Shown one piece after another: positions 1 through 12,044 of a DNA stretch of 64,000 nucleotides. A program made the position numbers and the translations under genes. Source of the DNA: Acanthornis magna (Eukaryota; Chordata; Aves; Passeriformes; Acanthizidae); assembly GCA_036785705.1 (NCBI GenBank), contig JAWUZG010000177.1:744001-808000 (forward strand), read 5' to 3'. How positions within the stretch are numbered: the stretch's first letter is position 1; each line of letters begins with the position of its first letter. Below the pieces are notes generated by a model, which was not told the DNA's origin, did no database searches, and worked only from the letters and a program-made list of their open reading frames with translations.

Positions 1-755
1 TTCATATATATTTATATATATATGAAAGATATAAAAAAGTGTATTTATCACTAATATATGTGGTCCCTTCGAACTCAGAATATTCTGGGATTATGGTATT
101 ATATGAAGAAAATATTATGAAATCCAGTGATTATTATATCACTATTTTTATATATATATATATTTAATGTTTATATATATATATATATATATAAAATAGA
201 GTATAAGTTATATATACCACTAATATATATGGGCCCTTCCAACTCAGAATATTCTGGGATTATTGTATTATCTGAAGAAAATATTATGAAATCCATTGAT
301 TATTATCTCACTATTTATGTCTATAATAGAGTATAAATTATATGTATCACTAATATATATGGGCCCTTCCAACTCAGAATATTCTGGGATTATGGTATTA
401 TATGAAGAAAATATTATGAAATCCAGTGATTATTATATCACTATTTTATATATACTTAAAATTTATATATATATATATGTATATACATATGAGTAAAAAT
501 TATATATATCACTAATATATATGGGCCCTTCCAACTGAGAATATTCTGGGATTATGGTATTATATGAAGAAAATATTATGAAATGCAGTGATTATTGTAT
601 CACTTTTTTATTTATATCTATAATAGAGTATAAATTATATGTATCATATATATTATATATATATATAGGCCTTTCCAACTGAGAATATTCTGGAATTATG
701 GTATTATATGAAGAAAATATTATGAAATCCAGTAATTATGATACCACTATTTTTT
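1..755. repeat. AT-rich tandem array carrying CR1-tail sequence
   Basis: Five units of about 130-170 bp each hold GGGCCCTTCCAACTCAGAAT (near 62, 231, 361, 523 and 667), then ATTCTGGGATTATGG, TGAAGAAAATATTATGAAAT and a variable (TA)n run. The first part matches the conserved CR1 3' tail (CCTTCCAACTCAGGATATTC type), so a CR1 tail has been amplified together with a neighbouring AT microsatellite. The array starts before the window. Confidence 0.9.
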
Positions 756-767
756 ATATATATATAT

Positions 768-835
768 AGGGGAACTCCAGGGGTGGAGTTCCCATCCCTG
801 GAAGTGTCCAAAACCAACTTGAGGCCAGCTTTGAA
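768..835 (+). mobile_element. CR1 LINE fragment
   Basis: GGGGTGGAGTTCCCATCCC followed by TGGAAGTGTCCAAAACCAA matches the CR1 segment normally found about 150 bp before the 3' end. It lies just after the CR1-tail array, so the order is inverted relative to an intact element. Confidence 0.65.
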
Positions 836-1164
836 CACTGTTTTTTTGTCAACCCTGGATAAATGATATGTTTGTCTTATTCATATCATGGCATGAGATC
901 ATCTCCAAGCAATGAATCTGAAGAATCAAAAAATGGATTCATGAAGGAAAAAGGATTTGATTTAGTTTGACCAAGAAAGTTGAATTAATCACTTCCATAA
1001 CGACAACTGGCTGGTTTGCAAAATCCCATAACCGTTTTGAATTTCAAAGAAAAAAGACCAGATAAGTTGTTTTGATGTTTTTGGATAACATTCTCACTAT
1101 TTTTCATCCAGCTCTATGGAATAAGATATTTAAATCACAGCTACTCTTTTTTCTGAGGGTGAGG

Positions 1165-1244
1165 TTTAACGGTGAACACGGTGATGGTTGGATGTGATGA
1201 TCTGAGAGCTCTTTTCCAGCCTAAATGATTCCATGATTTTGTGA
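1165..1244 (+). mobile_element. CR1 LINE 3' end
   Basis: GTTGGATGTGATGATCTGAG and CTTTTCCAGCC, then AATGATTCCATGATTTTGTG, form the typical 3' tail with its 8-bp ATTCTGTG-like repeats. Confidence 0.75.
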
Positions 1245-3350
1245 TCAGGGATTTAGGGAAAACCCTTGAGCTGCAAAGGAACACCTCACGGATAACAGAA
1301 CTGAGGGGTGGAGGAAATTTTTTGGAATCATGACTTTTCCAGGATGTGATTCTCTAGGAAGTGCTGAGCTTTCCGCCTGCCCAGGGCGTGTGGAACATTC
1401 CCCGTTTTTCTGTCTGTCCCAGTGCAGAGTGTGTGTAACCAGGGAGTGATTTCGGGGTGTTGATTGTGGCTGTGCATCCTCAAAAACTCCCAAACATCTC
1501 TCAGCCACCACAACATTCCTTGGAGGCGTTGGGGGATGGACTGAGTGATTTCCTGAGGTCTCCCAATTTTCTGTGATTCCTAGAACTCCCTGGGATGACA
1601 TCCCTGCTCCCCTCACCACCAGAGAGCCAACCCAGCAGCTCAGGGCTTGTCAGAGCTGTGGAACTTCGAATTCCAAAGATTTAGTTCCGAAGGCGGCCCC
1701 GCGGGTTGGGATCGGGGAGAACGCGGCAATTAAATGCGGAATTAACGGGAGGGGGAAGGGACGTGTTGCGTTTAACTTCACACTCGTGATTTAAGTGCCA
1801 GAATTAAAATCATCAGCTCCCTGTGTGGTCTCCTTATTTGTAAGAATTCAAGTGACATTAAAATTGGATTAAAATGAGCTTTTGCTTGAAGGACCAATAT
1901 TAAAATCAAGGGAGGCTGAAGGAGGAGGGAAGGGGGTGGTTTCCCTATCGGCAGAGGGGAATTGTGTGTGTTTCGATGGCTGTGCACCCATCCTCCTCCT
2001 CTTAAAAGCTTTATCCTCACACCAGCATCCACCTTGCCTTGATTCATCAATTATTTACACTTGGGCTGTAATGCATGGAAACTTTTGGAAAGCAAAGGTG
2101 GATATTAGTGCTCCATTTCTGCCTGAGAGGATCGGGGGAGCAGCAGAGACTAATGGAAGGGAAGCAGGGAGCACTTGGGAGCTGCTGCCTCATCCTTGAC
2201 AGTGATTTGTGTGTCTGCAGGATTTCAGGCTTTAAAATGTGCCTGTTGCCTTTTCTTTGTCTGCCTGCAACCTGTGGGCCTGGGCTTTTTTGCCCTTCCT
2301 TGGATCCATCTCAATGCCATTTTTGTGTGAATCTCAGCGATTTTAATAAATGCACTCTGGATCTCTGGGATTGCTGGGCCTGGAGCTTTGTTCCACCCTG
2401 TGTGGTGTCTCCTAAGCCTCCTCCTTTTATCCCTTGTAAATAAAAGGGGCAAATCTCCCTGCCCTGTTGTCCAGCTGAGTAATGGAACTTCTTCCATCCT
2501 TCTCTTCTCTCTCAAATTCCATGAACTATTGCCATAGGTTTTTTTAACTGGGTTTTTTTTTGTATTTAAAAAAAATTTTATTTTATTTGAAATAATTCTG
2601 TTTGCAGGAAGAAGGGGAGGGAGAACTCCTAACTAACAGCTCCTCTCTCCATGGTGTCACACACCAATAAATAGGTAACTCTCCTTGCTGCCAACGTTAT
2701 TAGATTGCAGGAGACAGTAAATTCGCAGACTCCCTCGTGAGTCACAAATGTCTTAAAAAACCTCACAAGTAATTATCTGAAATGGAGACAAGTTAATGTG
2801 GGTTTGTCTCTTCATGTCTTCTGATTCTTGTTCATGGTTAGAAGCCATGGAGTAATTAGCTTTTTTTACTCAAGTTATATTTATGTATGTTAAATGTACC
2901 ACGGCATAACTGGACATGTAAAATGATACACTGACACCCTCTTGATTTTTTTTTGTGTTACAAGGGATGCAAGAAGGGTTTTTAATAATTATGGTAGCTT
3001 GAAATGATGAGCAGCGTCTGTGCAGCGTCCTGAGTGAATAAATGCACTTTTAACCTCTGAAATTTCGGAGCAGGAGGGAAGTGCTGCAGGGGGAGTGGCT
3101 GAATCTCAAAGGACAGAATTTACCGTGGCAGTGGCAGCTTTTCTTCTGGGAAAACAGCCCTGAAATGGTTGGAGAAGTGGCGGAGTGCAAGAGTGGGAGC
3201 TCGGCCATGTGCTTTATCCTGGCTCCACCCTGTGGCATTACCCTGCCAGTGGCACACGATTCCAGGGAATGCTGAACGAGCCCAGACCTGAGTTTTGGTA
3301 CCAGTGCAGGGCTCAGGGTTGGCTTTTGGAAGGGCTGAGGTGTGAAACAC
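1245..3350. other. Unique intronic sequence
   Basis: No gene, recognisable transposon or array seen. Contains a T/A-rich patch at 2540-2600. Confidence 0.5.
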
Positions 3351-3357
3351 GTGCCCT

Positions 3358-3872
3358 GTGGTGTTCTGCTCCTGTCCCAGGCAGAGTCAGTTTTGTTTGG
3401 AATTATCCATCCCTGTCCCTGTCTTTGTTGTTCAGTGTTGTGTACCAAGTTCTGCTCCTGTCCTGGGCAGAGTTAGTTTGGTTAGGAATTATCCATCCCT
3501 GTCCCTGTCTTTGCTGTTCAATGCCATGTACCAAGTTCTGCTCCTGTCCTGGGCAGAGTCAGTTTGGTTTGGAATTATCCATCCCTGTCCCTGTCTTTGT
3601 TGTTCAATGCCCTGTGTTGTTCTGCTCCTGTCCCGGGCAGAGTTAGTTTTGTTTGGAATTATCCATCCCTGTCCCTGTCTTTGTTGTTCAATGCCCTGTG
3701 TTGTTCTGCTCCTGTCCCGGGCAGAGTAATTTTTGTTTGGAATTATCCATCCCTGTCGCTGTCTTTGCTGTTCAATGCCATGTACCAAGTTCTGTTCCTG
3801 TCCTGGGCGGTGCCAGTTTGGTTCAGAATTATCTATCCCTGTCCCTGTCTTTGTTCTTCAATGCCATGTACC
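3358..3872. repeat. 84-86 bp minisatellite, about 6 units
   Basis: CTGCTCCTGTCC-type motifs recur near 3366, 3452, 3538, 3622, 3706 and 3792, with GGAATTATCCATCCCTGTCC in each unit. Units differ by a few bases and by the alternatives GCCATGTACCAAG or GCCCTGTGTTG. Open frames on both strands are repeat artefacts. Confidence 0.95.
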
Positions 3873-4591
3873 AAGAAAATGAATATTCAGGGGCATTGGA
3901 ACCTCAGTTCCAATTTCCAGCCCTCTAGCCCAGATGAGTTGCTGATGTGATCTATTTTAACACTTCTCCTTCAATTTTCAAATCAAACCCATGCCACCTC
4001 TGTTGTGCAATTGCAGTGCAAGCAAAGAATATCATCTTTAAAAACTGAATGTGTGGCAGTATCCTCGGGATGAGGTGGAACTCCAGCAGGAAGGATCAGG
4101 CTCTGGGATTCCTGTTGAGGAAAATCAGGATGAATTCACACCTCAAACAATGCCAGAGATGTTCAGCAGTGAATGGAAATGTGAGGGAGCTCTTCAGGAG
4201 AGGCTCTTTCTGAGCAGCAGCACCAATGCATTGTTTAAATCCTATAAAAACACAGAGTGGAAGTTTTTTTGTGGGAAGCTTTTAGCTTTAAAATGGATTC
4301 CTGTTGCTGCTGCATTTACACTTCCTTTTGGCAACCTGAAGAAGTGTTTTTTCTGAGGGAAACAATGACATGCGTGGTTGGGCTGGGCTTCGGGAGCCTC
4401 GGAGTGATTCCAGCAGCACTGACACTCTGCTGGGGAAACAGAAGTGATGCTTGCAGGTCTGGCTGGAGAAATTTCATCAGAAATAATCTGAACACTTGCC
4501 AAAGCCTGTGTGTTCTAACAGGGCATGGAGCTCTGGGCTGCGGAGTACTTTGGAATTCAGGTGGAGGATTCAGGGAGGCTCAGGTGGGGCA

Positions 4592-4830
4592 GCCTGGGAA
4601 TTCCATCCCAGCGCCTCCCCACCCTCCCAGCCAGCAATTCCTTCCCAAGATCCCAACCAAATCTCCCTTTTTCCATTTTGAAGCCATTCCCTGGCTCCTG
4701 TCCCTGCAGCCCTTGTCCCCAGTCCCTCTGCAGCTCTCCTGGAGCCCTTCAGGCCCTGCCAGGGGCTCGCAGCTCTCCCTGTGTCCTTCCCTTCTCCAGG
4801 GGAACATTCCCAGCTCTCCCAGACGGTGTT
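4592..4830 (-). mobile_element. CR1 LINE fragment without 3' tail
   Basis: CTCCCCACCCTCCCAGCCAG through CAGCTCTCCTGGAGCCCTTC and CAGCTCTCCCTGTGTCC matches the CR1 body seen also at 16508-16870 (minus) and 26068-26465 (plus). The 3' terminal part is absent. Confidence 0.8.
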
Positions 4831-6226
4831 TTCCTTCTCAGTTCCAGTTTAATTCTGATAATCAATTGGCTTTTTTGCCTGCCATTAATAGAGGAGGAAA
4901 GATAATCTTTACCTGGGAATTGAAAGCCTCTCGCTTCTCCCTGCCCATTCCTCGTCCCTGTGTAGGAATTAATTCCATTGTTCCTACTCCATCCCTTTAA
5001 AGGACTCCGAAGTGTCTTGAAGGTCACATTCCTCCTTGAAACTAATGATGGTGTTTTTCCTAATCCCATTACAAGGCCCCTGGTATCATTAGATGGAACT
5101 GGTAGTGTTGAGCTTCATTTGATAAGCTGATGAAAGGGGGAGGAAAAGGCTCCCTGATGCAGAAAGGCACTCAGGGATCTGCTGGAACGGAACATGTTCA
5201 CAAACATTCTAATCTGCTTAACAGCGGCATTTTGGTGCTGCACCTTTTCAGAGCAGAATAAAAGGCAGAGGGGAGCAGTCCTGATGGATGTTTAAAAAAG
5301 CTGGAACGCCTCATGCTCAGCAGCTGTAAACAGTTGCAAATTTTTATTGGTTTTTTCCCCCCAAGCCTGAAAATGGGAATCTTGTCTATGCTGTGAGCTC
5401 CCCCCTCTGGCATCACAGCATTTGGAATAACATCAAAGACCCTGAAGCCTCACAGAAATAGGTATTTCTGGAACAAGCACTTCCCTTGTTAAAATGTGAT
5501 TTTAAGCCTCCGAAACCAGAGTGGCTGCCAGCACTGCTACAACTTCCACCCGTTTGGGAAGGGGATGAATATAAAACCGTGGGTATTGTGAGTTTGACAA
5601 AGAGGTTCTGCAGTTCTGCTGTCGTTTCAAAGACGGCAGTGGCCTTAAAGCTGGGCTTGAAATGGTGGCTGCTGGGTTGGTGTCAAAGGGGAAAGTGCCC
5701 TTTCATCAACCTCTTGGTGGCACTGGGCTCGTTCGTACAGAAACCTCCATTTCTGCCCTGGAATTTCGCTGTTCTTTTGTAGGAACTCTTCATGCCACTA
5801 ATTTTCTGGGCCGTGCCTGTCTTTTAGGTGCTTTGCTTCTGGGCCATGGTTGTAAGTTCAGCTGGGGTTGGATCTTCGAGGTTTTGGTCAATTAGAAAAT
5901 GGCAGTGTGGGTTTAAAAGGGTCGGGAAAGCGTTTGGTGTTGGGCTGGTGGGTGCCAGGGTCTTGCACCTGAAAAGATTTGCAGCTGAAACTCAATTCTG
6001 ACATGCAGGAGACGAATTAGGAATTTACAAAATACAGGATTTTTTAAATGCAGCATCACAGCACTTCCTGTGACATCTGTTTAAAAGCCTTTTAGAGCTA
6101 ATGAGGCAACAACGCTGAGTTTAACTGTAGCAGATTTCCCTTTTTACTCTGTTTTTTCTCCTTCACGTGCCTGACACTGGTTGGGAAATCACTTCTTGGG
6201 TGATGTCTCTTGTTACAGCAGCAGAA
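4831..6226. other. Unique intronic sequence
   Basis: No gene or transposon recognised. Mostly AT-balanced sequence with no array. Confidence 0.5.
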
Positions 6227-6790
6227 TACGGAGAGGTGGGCGGAATTCTCCTTGGGTGGAAGTTTCCTTGGGTGGAAGTTCCCTTGGGTGAAAGTTTCCA
6301 TGGGTGGAAGTTCCCTTGGGTGGAAGTTTCCTAGGATGGAAGTTTCCTTGCATGGAAGTTTTCTTGTGTGGAAGGTCCCTTGGGTGGAAGTTTCCTTGGG
6401 TGGAGGTTTCCTAGGATAGAAGTTTCTTGGGTGGAGGTTTCCATGGCTGGAAGTTTCCCTTGGGTGGAAGTTTCCTAGGATGGAAGTTTCCTTGGGCTGA
6501 AGTTTCCATGGATGGAAGTTTCCTAGGATGGAAGTTTCCTTGGGCTGAAGTTTCCTTGGGTGGAAGTTTCCTTGGATGGAAGTTCCCTTGGGTGGAAGTT
6601 CCCTTATGTGGAAGTTCCCTTATGTGGAAGTTCCCTTGTGTGGAAGTTCCCTTGGATGGAAGTTCCCTTGGGTGGAATTTTCTTTGGGTGGAAGTTTCCT
6701 TGGGTGGAAGTTTTTTTGCGTGGAAGTTCCCTTGTGTGGAAGTTTCCTTGGGTGGAATTTCCCTTGGGTGGAAGTTCCCCTGCTCATCCT
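6227..6790. repeat. 16-bp minisatellite, roughly 33 units
   Basis: The unit is CTTGGGTGGAAGTTTC with variants (ATGGAAG, GTGTGGAAG, GGCTGAAG). Because 16 is not a multiple of 3, all three frames read WKFP/VEVP-like peptides, so the open frames are artefacts. Most units contain GGAAGT, the core bound by ETS factors. Confidence 0.95.
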
Positions 6791-7149
6791 CCTGTTCTTA
6801 AGTCACTCTGAAGATGTTTTTAATTGATCCGGAAGCAGATGAAGCAACTGGTGGCTCTGTAGTTCTCTTATTTTAATGAACTTTCCTTGTCCTTCCACCA
6901 TTTCTCTCTCACTTTTCGCTCTTCTTCTTCTTCTCTGCTCCTCAAATCCCTTCCTCGCCCTCTGAGCTGATCCCAGATGCTCTTCCCTCAGATTGGGATT
7001 TGAACCCAGAGTAGCACAAAACACTTATTTTCCAATATTTTGGCATAAAGCATCCTGTGATGGATCCCACAGGCTGGACAGCTCAGCAGGGAGGGGCAGG
7101 ATGGTCACAAAATCCACATATCCCTGTGAGGAATCAGAGACTGGAATCC

Positions 7150-7990
7150 TTCTGGCTGATGGGAATGAATCTTAGCTTTAAAATAGGGCATAAAAGTGGC
7201 AAAGACACCTGAGTGTCATGTTCAGCTTTAAAATGGGGCAAAAAAGTGGCAAACACACCTGAGCGCCATGTTCAGTTTTCACAGTGGTTCCAGCACATCT
7301 GTGAGGTATAAATGTGTGAATGCAATTAATTCTGAGCACTGCCCTGCAGGGAAGGGCAGGATGCACACCCTGATCACAAAATCCACATATCCCTGCGAGT
7401 GTAATGGAACCAGAGACTAGAATTCTCCTGGCTGATAAGAATAAATCTTAGTTTTAAAACGGCATAAAAGTGTCAAGGACAATCTGAGCGCCATGTTCAG
7501 CTTTAAAATGGGGCATAAAAGTGGCAAGGACAGTCTGAGCGCCATGTTCAGTGTTAAAATGGGGCATAAAAGTGGCCAAGACAGTCTGAGCGCCATGTTC
7601 AGTTTTCGCAGTGGTTCCAGCACATCTGTGAGGTATAAATGTGCAAATGCAATTAATTCTGAGCACTGCCCTGCAGGGAAGGGCAGGATGGTCACAAAAT
7701 CCGCATTTCCCTGCGAGAGACGTGGAACCAGAGAGTGGAATCCTCCTGGCTGATGAGAATAAATCTTAGCTTAAAAATGGGGCATGAAAGTAGCAAAGAC
7801 ACCTGAGCACCATGTTCAGCTTAAAAATGGGGCAAAAAAGTGGCCAAGACAGTCTGAGCGCCATGTTCAGCTTTAAAATGGGGCATGAAAGTGGCCAAGA
7901 CAGTCTGAGCGCCATGTTCAGTTTTCACAGCGGTTCCAGCAGATCTGTGGGGTATAAATGTGTGAATGCAATTAATTCTGAGCACGAGGG
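7150..7990. repeat. Higher-order tandem repeat (51-bp subunits in about 320-bp blocks)
   Basis: CATGTTCAG recurs at 7217, 7267, 7492, 7543, 7594, 7811, 7862 and 7913, about 51 bp apart inside blocks. Each block ends with the same GTTCCAGCACATCTGTG...TTAATTCTGAGCAC segment and a GGGCAGGATG stretch. The block period is about 320-327 bp. Three blocks are visible; the third breaks into unrelated sequence at 7986. Confidence 0.93.
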
Positions 7991-9423
7991 AGGCAGCCCA
8001 GGGCTCAACCTGGTCCCTGGGAGCATGGTGGGCAGCTCAGGGCTGGAGTTCAGGAGCTCTCAGGAGGTTTTGGCACCGAAACCCTGTGCAGCCACACTAA
8101 ATTCACTCCTGCTGGAGAAGTTTGTGTGCTTCTGACTGCTGCTAATTGATGGGCCGTGCCCTCGAGGGGAGTAAATCTCGGCGAGTGGGATTTATGAGGA
8201 CCCTTCTGTTTGTTTGGCAGCACGAGGCTTGTTCCAGGGATAAATGGAGCGAGCGGGGAGAGCTGACAAGCTGAAAAATGTTAGATCCTATTTCTCCCCT
8301 GGAATCCTGCGCTTTCAGAGCCGTAAAACTTTAATTCTCGGCGTTTGGGATGAGGGCTGGGAGATGTGCAGGTGTTTCCTGAGGGAAGGATCCCCAGGTA
8401 TTTTTGTTCTCGTGTGCTGGAGGGATATCACATGGTTTTGTCAAGTGCCTGATTAAGTTTGACATTTGAAAATAGAACTTCACGCCGAAATAAGTACTGT
8501 ACTTGTGAGTATTTAATTAAGATGTTTAGTTCCTGTCAAGGTTGGTAGGTTCTCTTTCCTGTTAAGGGCAATACGTCTTCAACTGCTGAAATTTCAGAAA
8601 CCTGTACTTAACCTTTCCTCGTCATTCCATTTACATAGAAATCTGATTAACAACTTTTAAAGTTCAGAAGCTGCGACTAAATGCAATTAAGGCCCTTGCG
8701 GAGTCTGTTATTAAGAGCTGGCATTTAATGAAGACTGAGGGCACACTACTGTTACCATCCACACTGGAGCAGGATGTCTTAAGCAATTAGCTGAAGGCAC
8801 GGAATACACAAAGTGTGCTGTGTTACCCAGCAGTGAACACGGTTGGTATTTCAGCAACATGCTGCCTTTTTTTTTTAATTTTTGCCCCTCTCTGTGCTGG
8901 ATTTTATGTGACAGTTTGAGCTCAGGTGGGTTCAACACAGCCCTGGTTTGCTGTGTTAGGTTTCTTCCTCTGAAAGGTGGGGGTGTGTGGCAGGCACTAA
9001 ACATCAGCGGATGGATCCTCTTCCTTTGTGATTTAAAAATGTTTAGCTTCGCTTCAGTTATAAATATAAATTCCTAGCTCTATTCTTCCCCACCTCCAAA
9101 TTGTGCCGAGCCACTGGAGCTTAGTTAAATTATAATTGCAGAGCAGAAATCTGCTCTCAATTACCTGTTCAACTCTTCCACTCCTCCTTGACCTTTGGAT
9201 GTGCTGCGTGAACACAAGTCCAGTCCAACTGAGAGGAGGATTTCATCCTCCAGGAAATGTTTTATTTTGTGCCATCCATGGAGCAGGTGGGAATTACAGC
9301 TTTCTCATCAACTTCATTGTTTTGGTTCATTTTAGGGCACATTTGGCTTTTTCCTGGACTGTATTTATTTCACCAACTTAGCACTCATATCAGGAGGACC
9401 TTGTGCTGAGGAGATGCATGGAA
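7991..9423. other. Unique intronic sequence
   Basis: No gene or repeat family recognised. A T-run lies at 8868-8878. Confidence 0.5.
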
Positions 9424-9625
9424 TAGAATTGTAGAATTATGGAATGGTTTAGGTTAAAAAGGACTTGAAAAATCATCTCATTTCACCCCTGCCATGGCAG
9501 GGACACCTGCCACTGTCCCAGGCTGCTCCAAGCCCTGTCCAGCCTGGCCTGGGACACTGCAGGGATCCAGGGGCAGCCACAGCTGCTCTGGCAATTCCAG
9601 CCCAGCCAGGAATTTTTTCCTAATA
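9424..9625 (-). mobile_element. CR1 LINE 3' end
   Basis: Reads GAATTATGGAATGGTTTAGG, then GCCATGGCAGGGACACCTGC and CCAAGCCCTGTCCAGCC: the reverse complement of a CR1 3' end, including its tail. Confidence 0.88.
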
Positions 9626-10013
9626 TCCCATGTAAATCTCCCCTCCTTGTGTGTAGACATAATATGTAAAAACACACATATCCAAAGACACAAAGATGTG
9701 GTTTTTTTAGTCATCAGTCACAGCAATTACAAGTTACCACCCTGAAGCTGACTGGGTCCACTTGTCAAAAATTGCGAAAAGATTTCTTTTCCTTTATTTG
9801 TTTTGTCTTTTGTTTGGGTGCCAAGAGCCTGATACCAAAATGAGGAAGTGGCCTCGTTACTGGGATCGTTTCTGCCACTCTAATCTGTATTTGCAGAGCA
9901 GCTGAGGTGCCTGGAGAAAAATAAATGCTGTCCATTTGTTTTATGACCCAGTTAGTCAAATTGACTATTGGTAGCTTAAATAAATTTGTCAGCAGTGTTT
10001 GTTTCTCTTGTAT

Positions 10014-10056
10014 TTAAATAAATAAATAAATGAATAAATAAATAAATTAATAAACC
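10014..10056. repeat. (AAAT)n microsatellite
   Basis: About ten tetranucleotide units with one G and one T interruption. Confidence 0.9.
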
Positions 10057-10117
10057 AGCAGAACTGCTGGGGAAGATGGAAAAAAGAAGACAGCTCAGAT
10101 ATTGTTTGATATAGAGA

Positions 10118-10230
10118 CGAGGTTGGATGGGACTTGGAGCAGCCTGGGACAGTGGCAGGTGTCCCTGCCAGAGCAGGGGTGGCACTGGATGAGCTTTAAG
10201 GTCCCCTCCAAAACCATTCCGTGATTCAAC
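10118..10230 (+). mobile_element. CR1 LINE 3' end (in inverted-repeat left arm)
   Basis: GGTTGGATGGGACTTGGAGC through TGAGCTTTAAGGTCCCCTCC and ACCATTCCGTGATTC. Most of it is shared, inverted, with 16170-16262. Confidence 0.88.
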
Positions 10231-10594
10231 ACAGCACATTTGGCCCAGAACTGCAGCACGGAGAATAAAACCCTGAATTTTTTAGCAATATCAACACATG
10301 GGCCAGGCTGAAAATCCTTGCCTCAAAAACAGCCTCCAGTTCTCCTTCCTCACTGCCCTGGGACATTCCTGGGGCTCTCATTTATTTATTCCCTGAGTGT
10401 GGACAGTCCCAGTCCCACCTGTTCTGCTCTCGCTGTCCTCGTGGAGGATTTTAATAAGTCTCATATTTCAGTGTTAGAAGTTGTGCTCTGGCCCTGAACT
10501 TATTAAAAGCCACAGCAAGACAGAACCTGAAAATCTATTTTAAAGGCAAGAAAAACCCAGATATTAAAAATATCCACTTAAGAGCAAAGAAAAC
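10128..10594. repeat. Long inverted repeat, left arm
   Basis: This stretch is the near-identical reverse complement of 15797-16262. It includes a CR1 3' end and about 360 bp of non-CR1 sequence beyond it (landmarks CACATTTGGCCCAGAACTGC, ACACATGGGCCAGGCTG, TGGACAGTCCCAGTCCC). In the best central 300 bp I count only about seven differences. Confidence 0.93.
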
Positions 10595-11311
10595 CACATT
10601 TAAAGGTGTCCATTTAAATCCTCTCGTTACTAAGCCAGGGTCCCTTTCTTGGGAGCTTTTCTGTGGGAGCTTCTGGGGCACTTTGGGTGAAAATGGTGCT
10701 TTTCAAGCATTTTCGAGGTTTGTTCCCTCCCTTCCTCCCTCCGTGCAGAGAGATGAACATTCCCAGGTCCGCAGGAATTGCTTACGAGGGGAGCACTGAT
10801 AGTATTATCTGCAGAGTTCCAAGGGGGATTTTTTACCCCTTCCCAAAAATAAAAAACAAAAGGAATTCTTCTTGTACACTAATGGAATTGTGAGGCGTCT
10901 TGAAAGAATTAATTCCGGAAGGGATTTTATTATGATGTTTCAGTTAAATGAATTGGAGGAACAAGAAGACCAGCTTAAGCAGGTTGAGCAGAATTACAGA
11001 GTGTTCCCAGCCCCAAAAATTAAAATTTTGTTCTTTCAGCCTTCCCTTACTGCTCCCTCTTTGTTGTGTTTGCCACGTGTGTGCTCGGCCCATGTTCTCC
11101 ACGAGCTAAAACTGACACAGGAAACTCAGAGCTCTTCGAATTCAATTAACTGTTCCTCTTTTTTTACTGAAATTCCACAGTTCCTGCAGCATTTTAATTA
11201 TCGAGACTTCTGATATGGCAAATTACTGAGTAATTAGCTCCAGACTGCCATCTCACAGAGCTTTCCTTGCCTGGTTCTGGCACTGTGAGCAGTTATCCTT
11301 CTCCAGAGCTT
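10595..11311. other. Unique intronic sequence
   Basis: Nothing recognisable. A short glutamate-rich frame near 10935-11000 shows no splice or family support. Confidence 0.45.
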
Positions 11312-11392
11312 GAGATCACGGAATAGTTTGGGTTGGAAAGGATTGGAAAGATCGTCGATTCCAGCCCCAACTCAATCCTCAGATCAACACCT
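11312..11392 (-). mobile_element. CR1-like 3' end, short
   Basis: ATCACGGAATAGTTTGGG and TTGGAAAGGATTGGAAAG, then a CAGCCCCAACTCAATC stretch, resemble a reverse-oriented CR1 tail. Confidence 0.6.
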
Positions 11393-11425
11393 CTTTTCTA
11401 TATTTACAATAAGTGGAAGTTCCAG

Positions 11426-12044
11426 TGTTGGGATCCGAGTGAGGAATGGACTGTAGCACAAAGTGTGATGTTCTGATAGCTGATTTATTGTTATAAAAAC
11501 TTATATTTTATAATTTGTTCCATATATGTGATCGTACCATGATCATCTTAGCTATGATTGGCTGTGCTGCTTTGTTCTCACCGAATTTTCTCCACCACTG
11601 TGATGTTCTGATAGCTGATTTATTACTAAAAAAGCTTATATTTTATAATTTGTTCTATATATGTGATCGTACCATGATCATCACACCTATGATTGGCTGT
11701 GCTGCTTTGTTCACATGGATAATTTCTCTAATGATTGTATAATTATTGTTCGTAAGCAACACTACTACTTGCTACAGTATCCCAAAATTTTGTTACTTGC
11801 TTCCACATTCTCTTGTCACTTCAGCTTTTCAGATTTTTCTTATTGCTTCAGCGATTTGCAACTGTCCCTTCATTGTTCTTTTATACCTTCTGCAGTTCCT
11901 TCATTGTTTTTTCATATTTTTTACAGTTCTTCCATTGTTCTTTTATACCTTCTACAGTTCCTCCATTGTTCTTTCATACTCTTCACAGTGCTCTCTATTA
12001 TTTTTTCGTACCTTTTACAGTTCTCCACTGCCCAGGCCCCAACA
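11426..12044 (-). mobile_element. Solo LTR, family A copy 1 (619 bp)
   Basis: It begins TGTTGGGATCCGAG and ends GCCCCAACA, flanked by TTCCAG and TCCCAG (5 of 6 identical), so a decayed 6-bp target duplication of ERVK type. AATAAA read on the minus strand (TTTATT near 11484) sets the orientation. It contains an internal direct duplication of about 136 bp (copies begin near 11464 and 11600) and a run of roughly 25-bp units of the form TTCATTGTTCTTTTATACC. Copies 2 and 3 are at 29774 and 44899. There is no internal retroviral coding sequence. Confidence 0.88.

Noticed and set aside
4257..5000. A 247-codon plus-strand frame
   Set aside because: About a third is reverse CR1 sequence and the rest has no family resemblance or splice context.
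6210..6827. Overlapping WKFP/VEVP-repeat frames
   Set aside because: All three plus frames are open because of the 16-bp repeat, so this is not a gene.
7150..7990. CRISPR-like regular spacing of a conserved motif
   Set aside because: The intervals between motifs are themselves repeats, not unique spacers, and the context is a vertebrate genome.
10872..11213. A 113-codon frame with a Glu/Gln-rich helix-like part
   Set aside because: No splice sites match, there is no recognisable family, and the second half is low-complexity hydrophobic.
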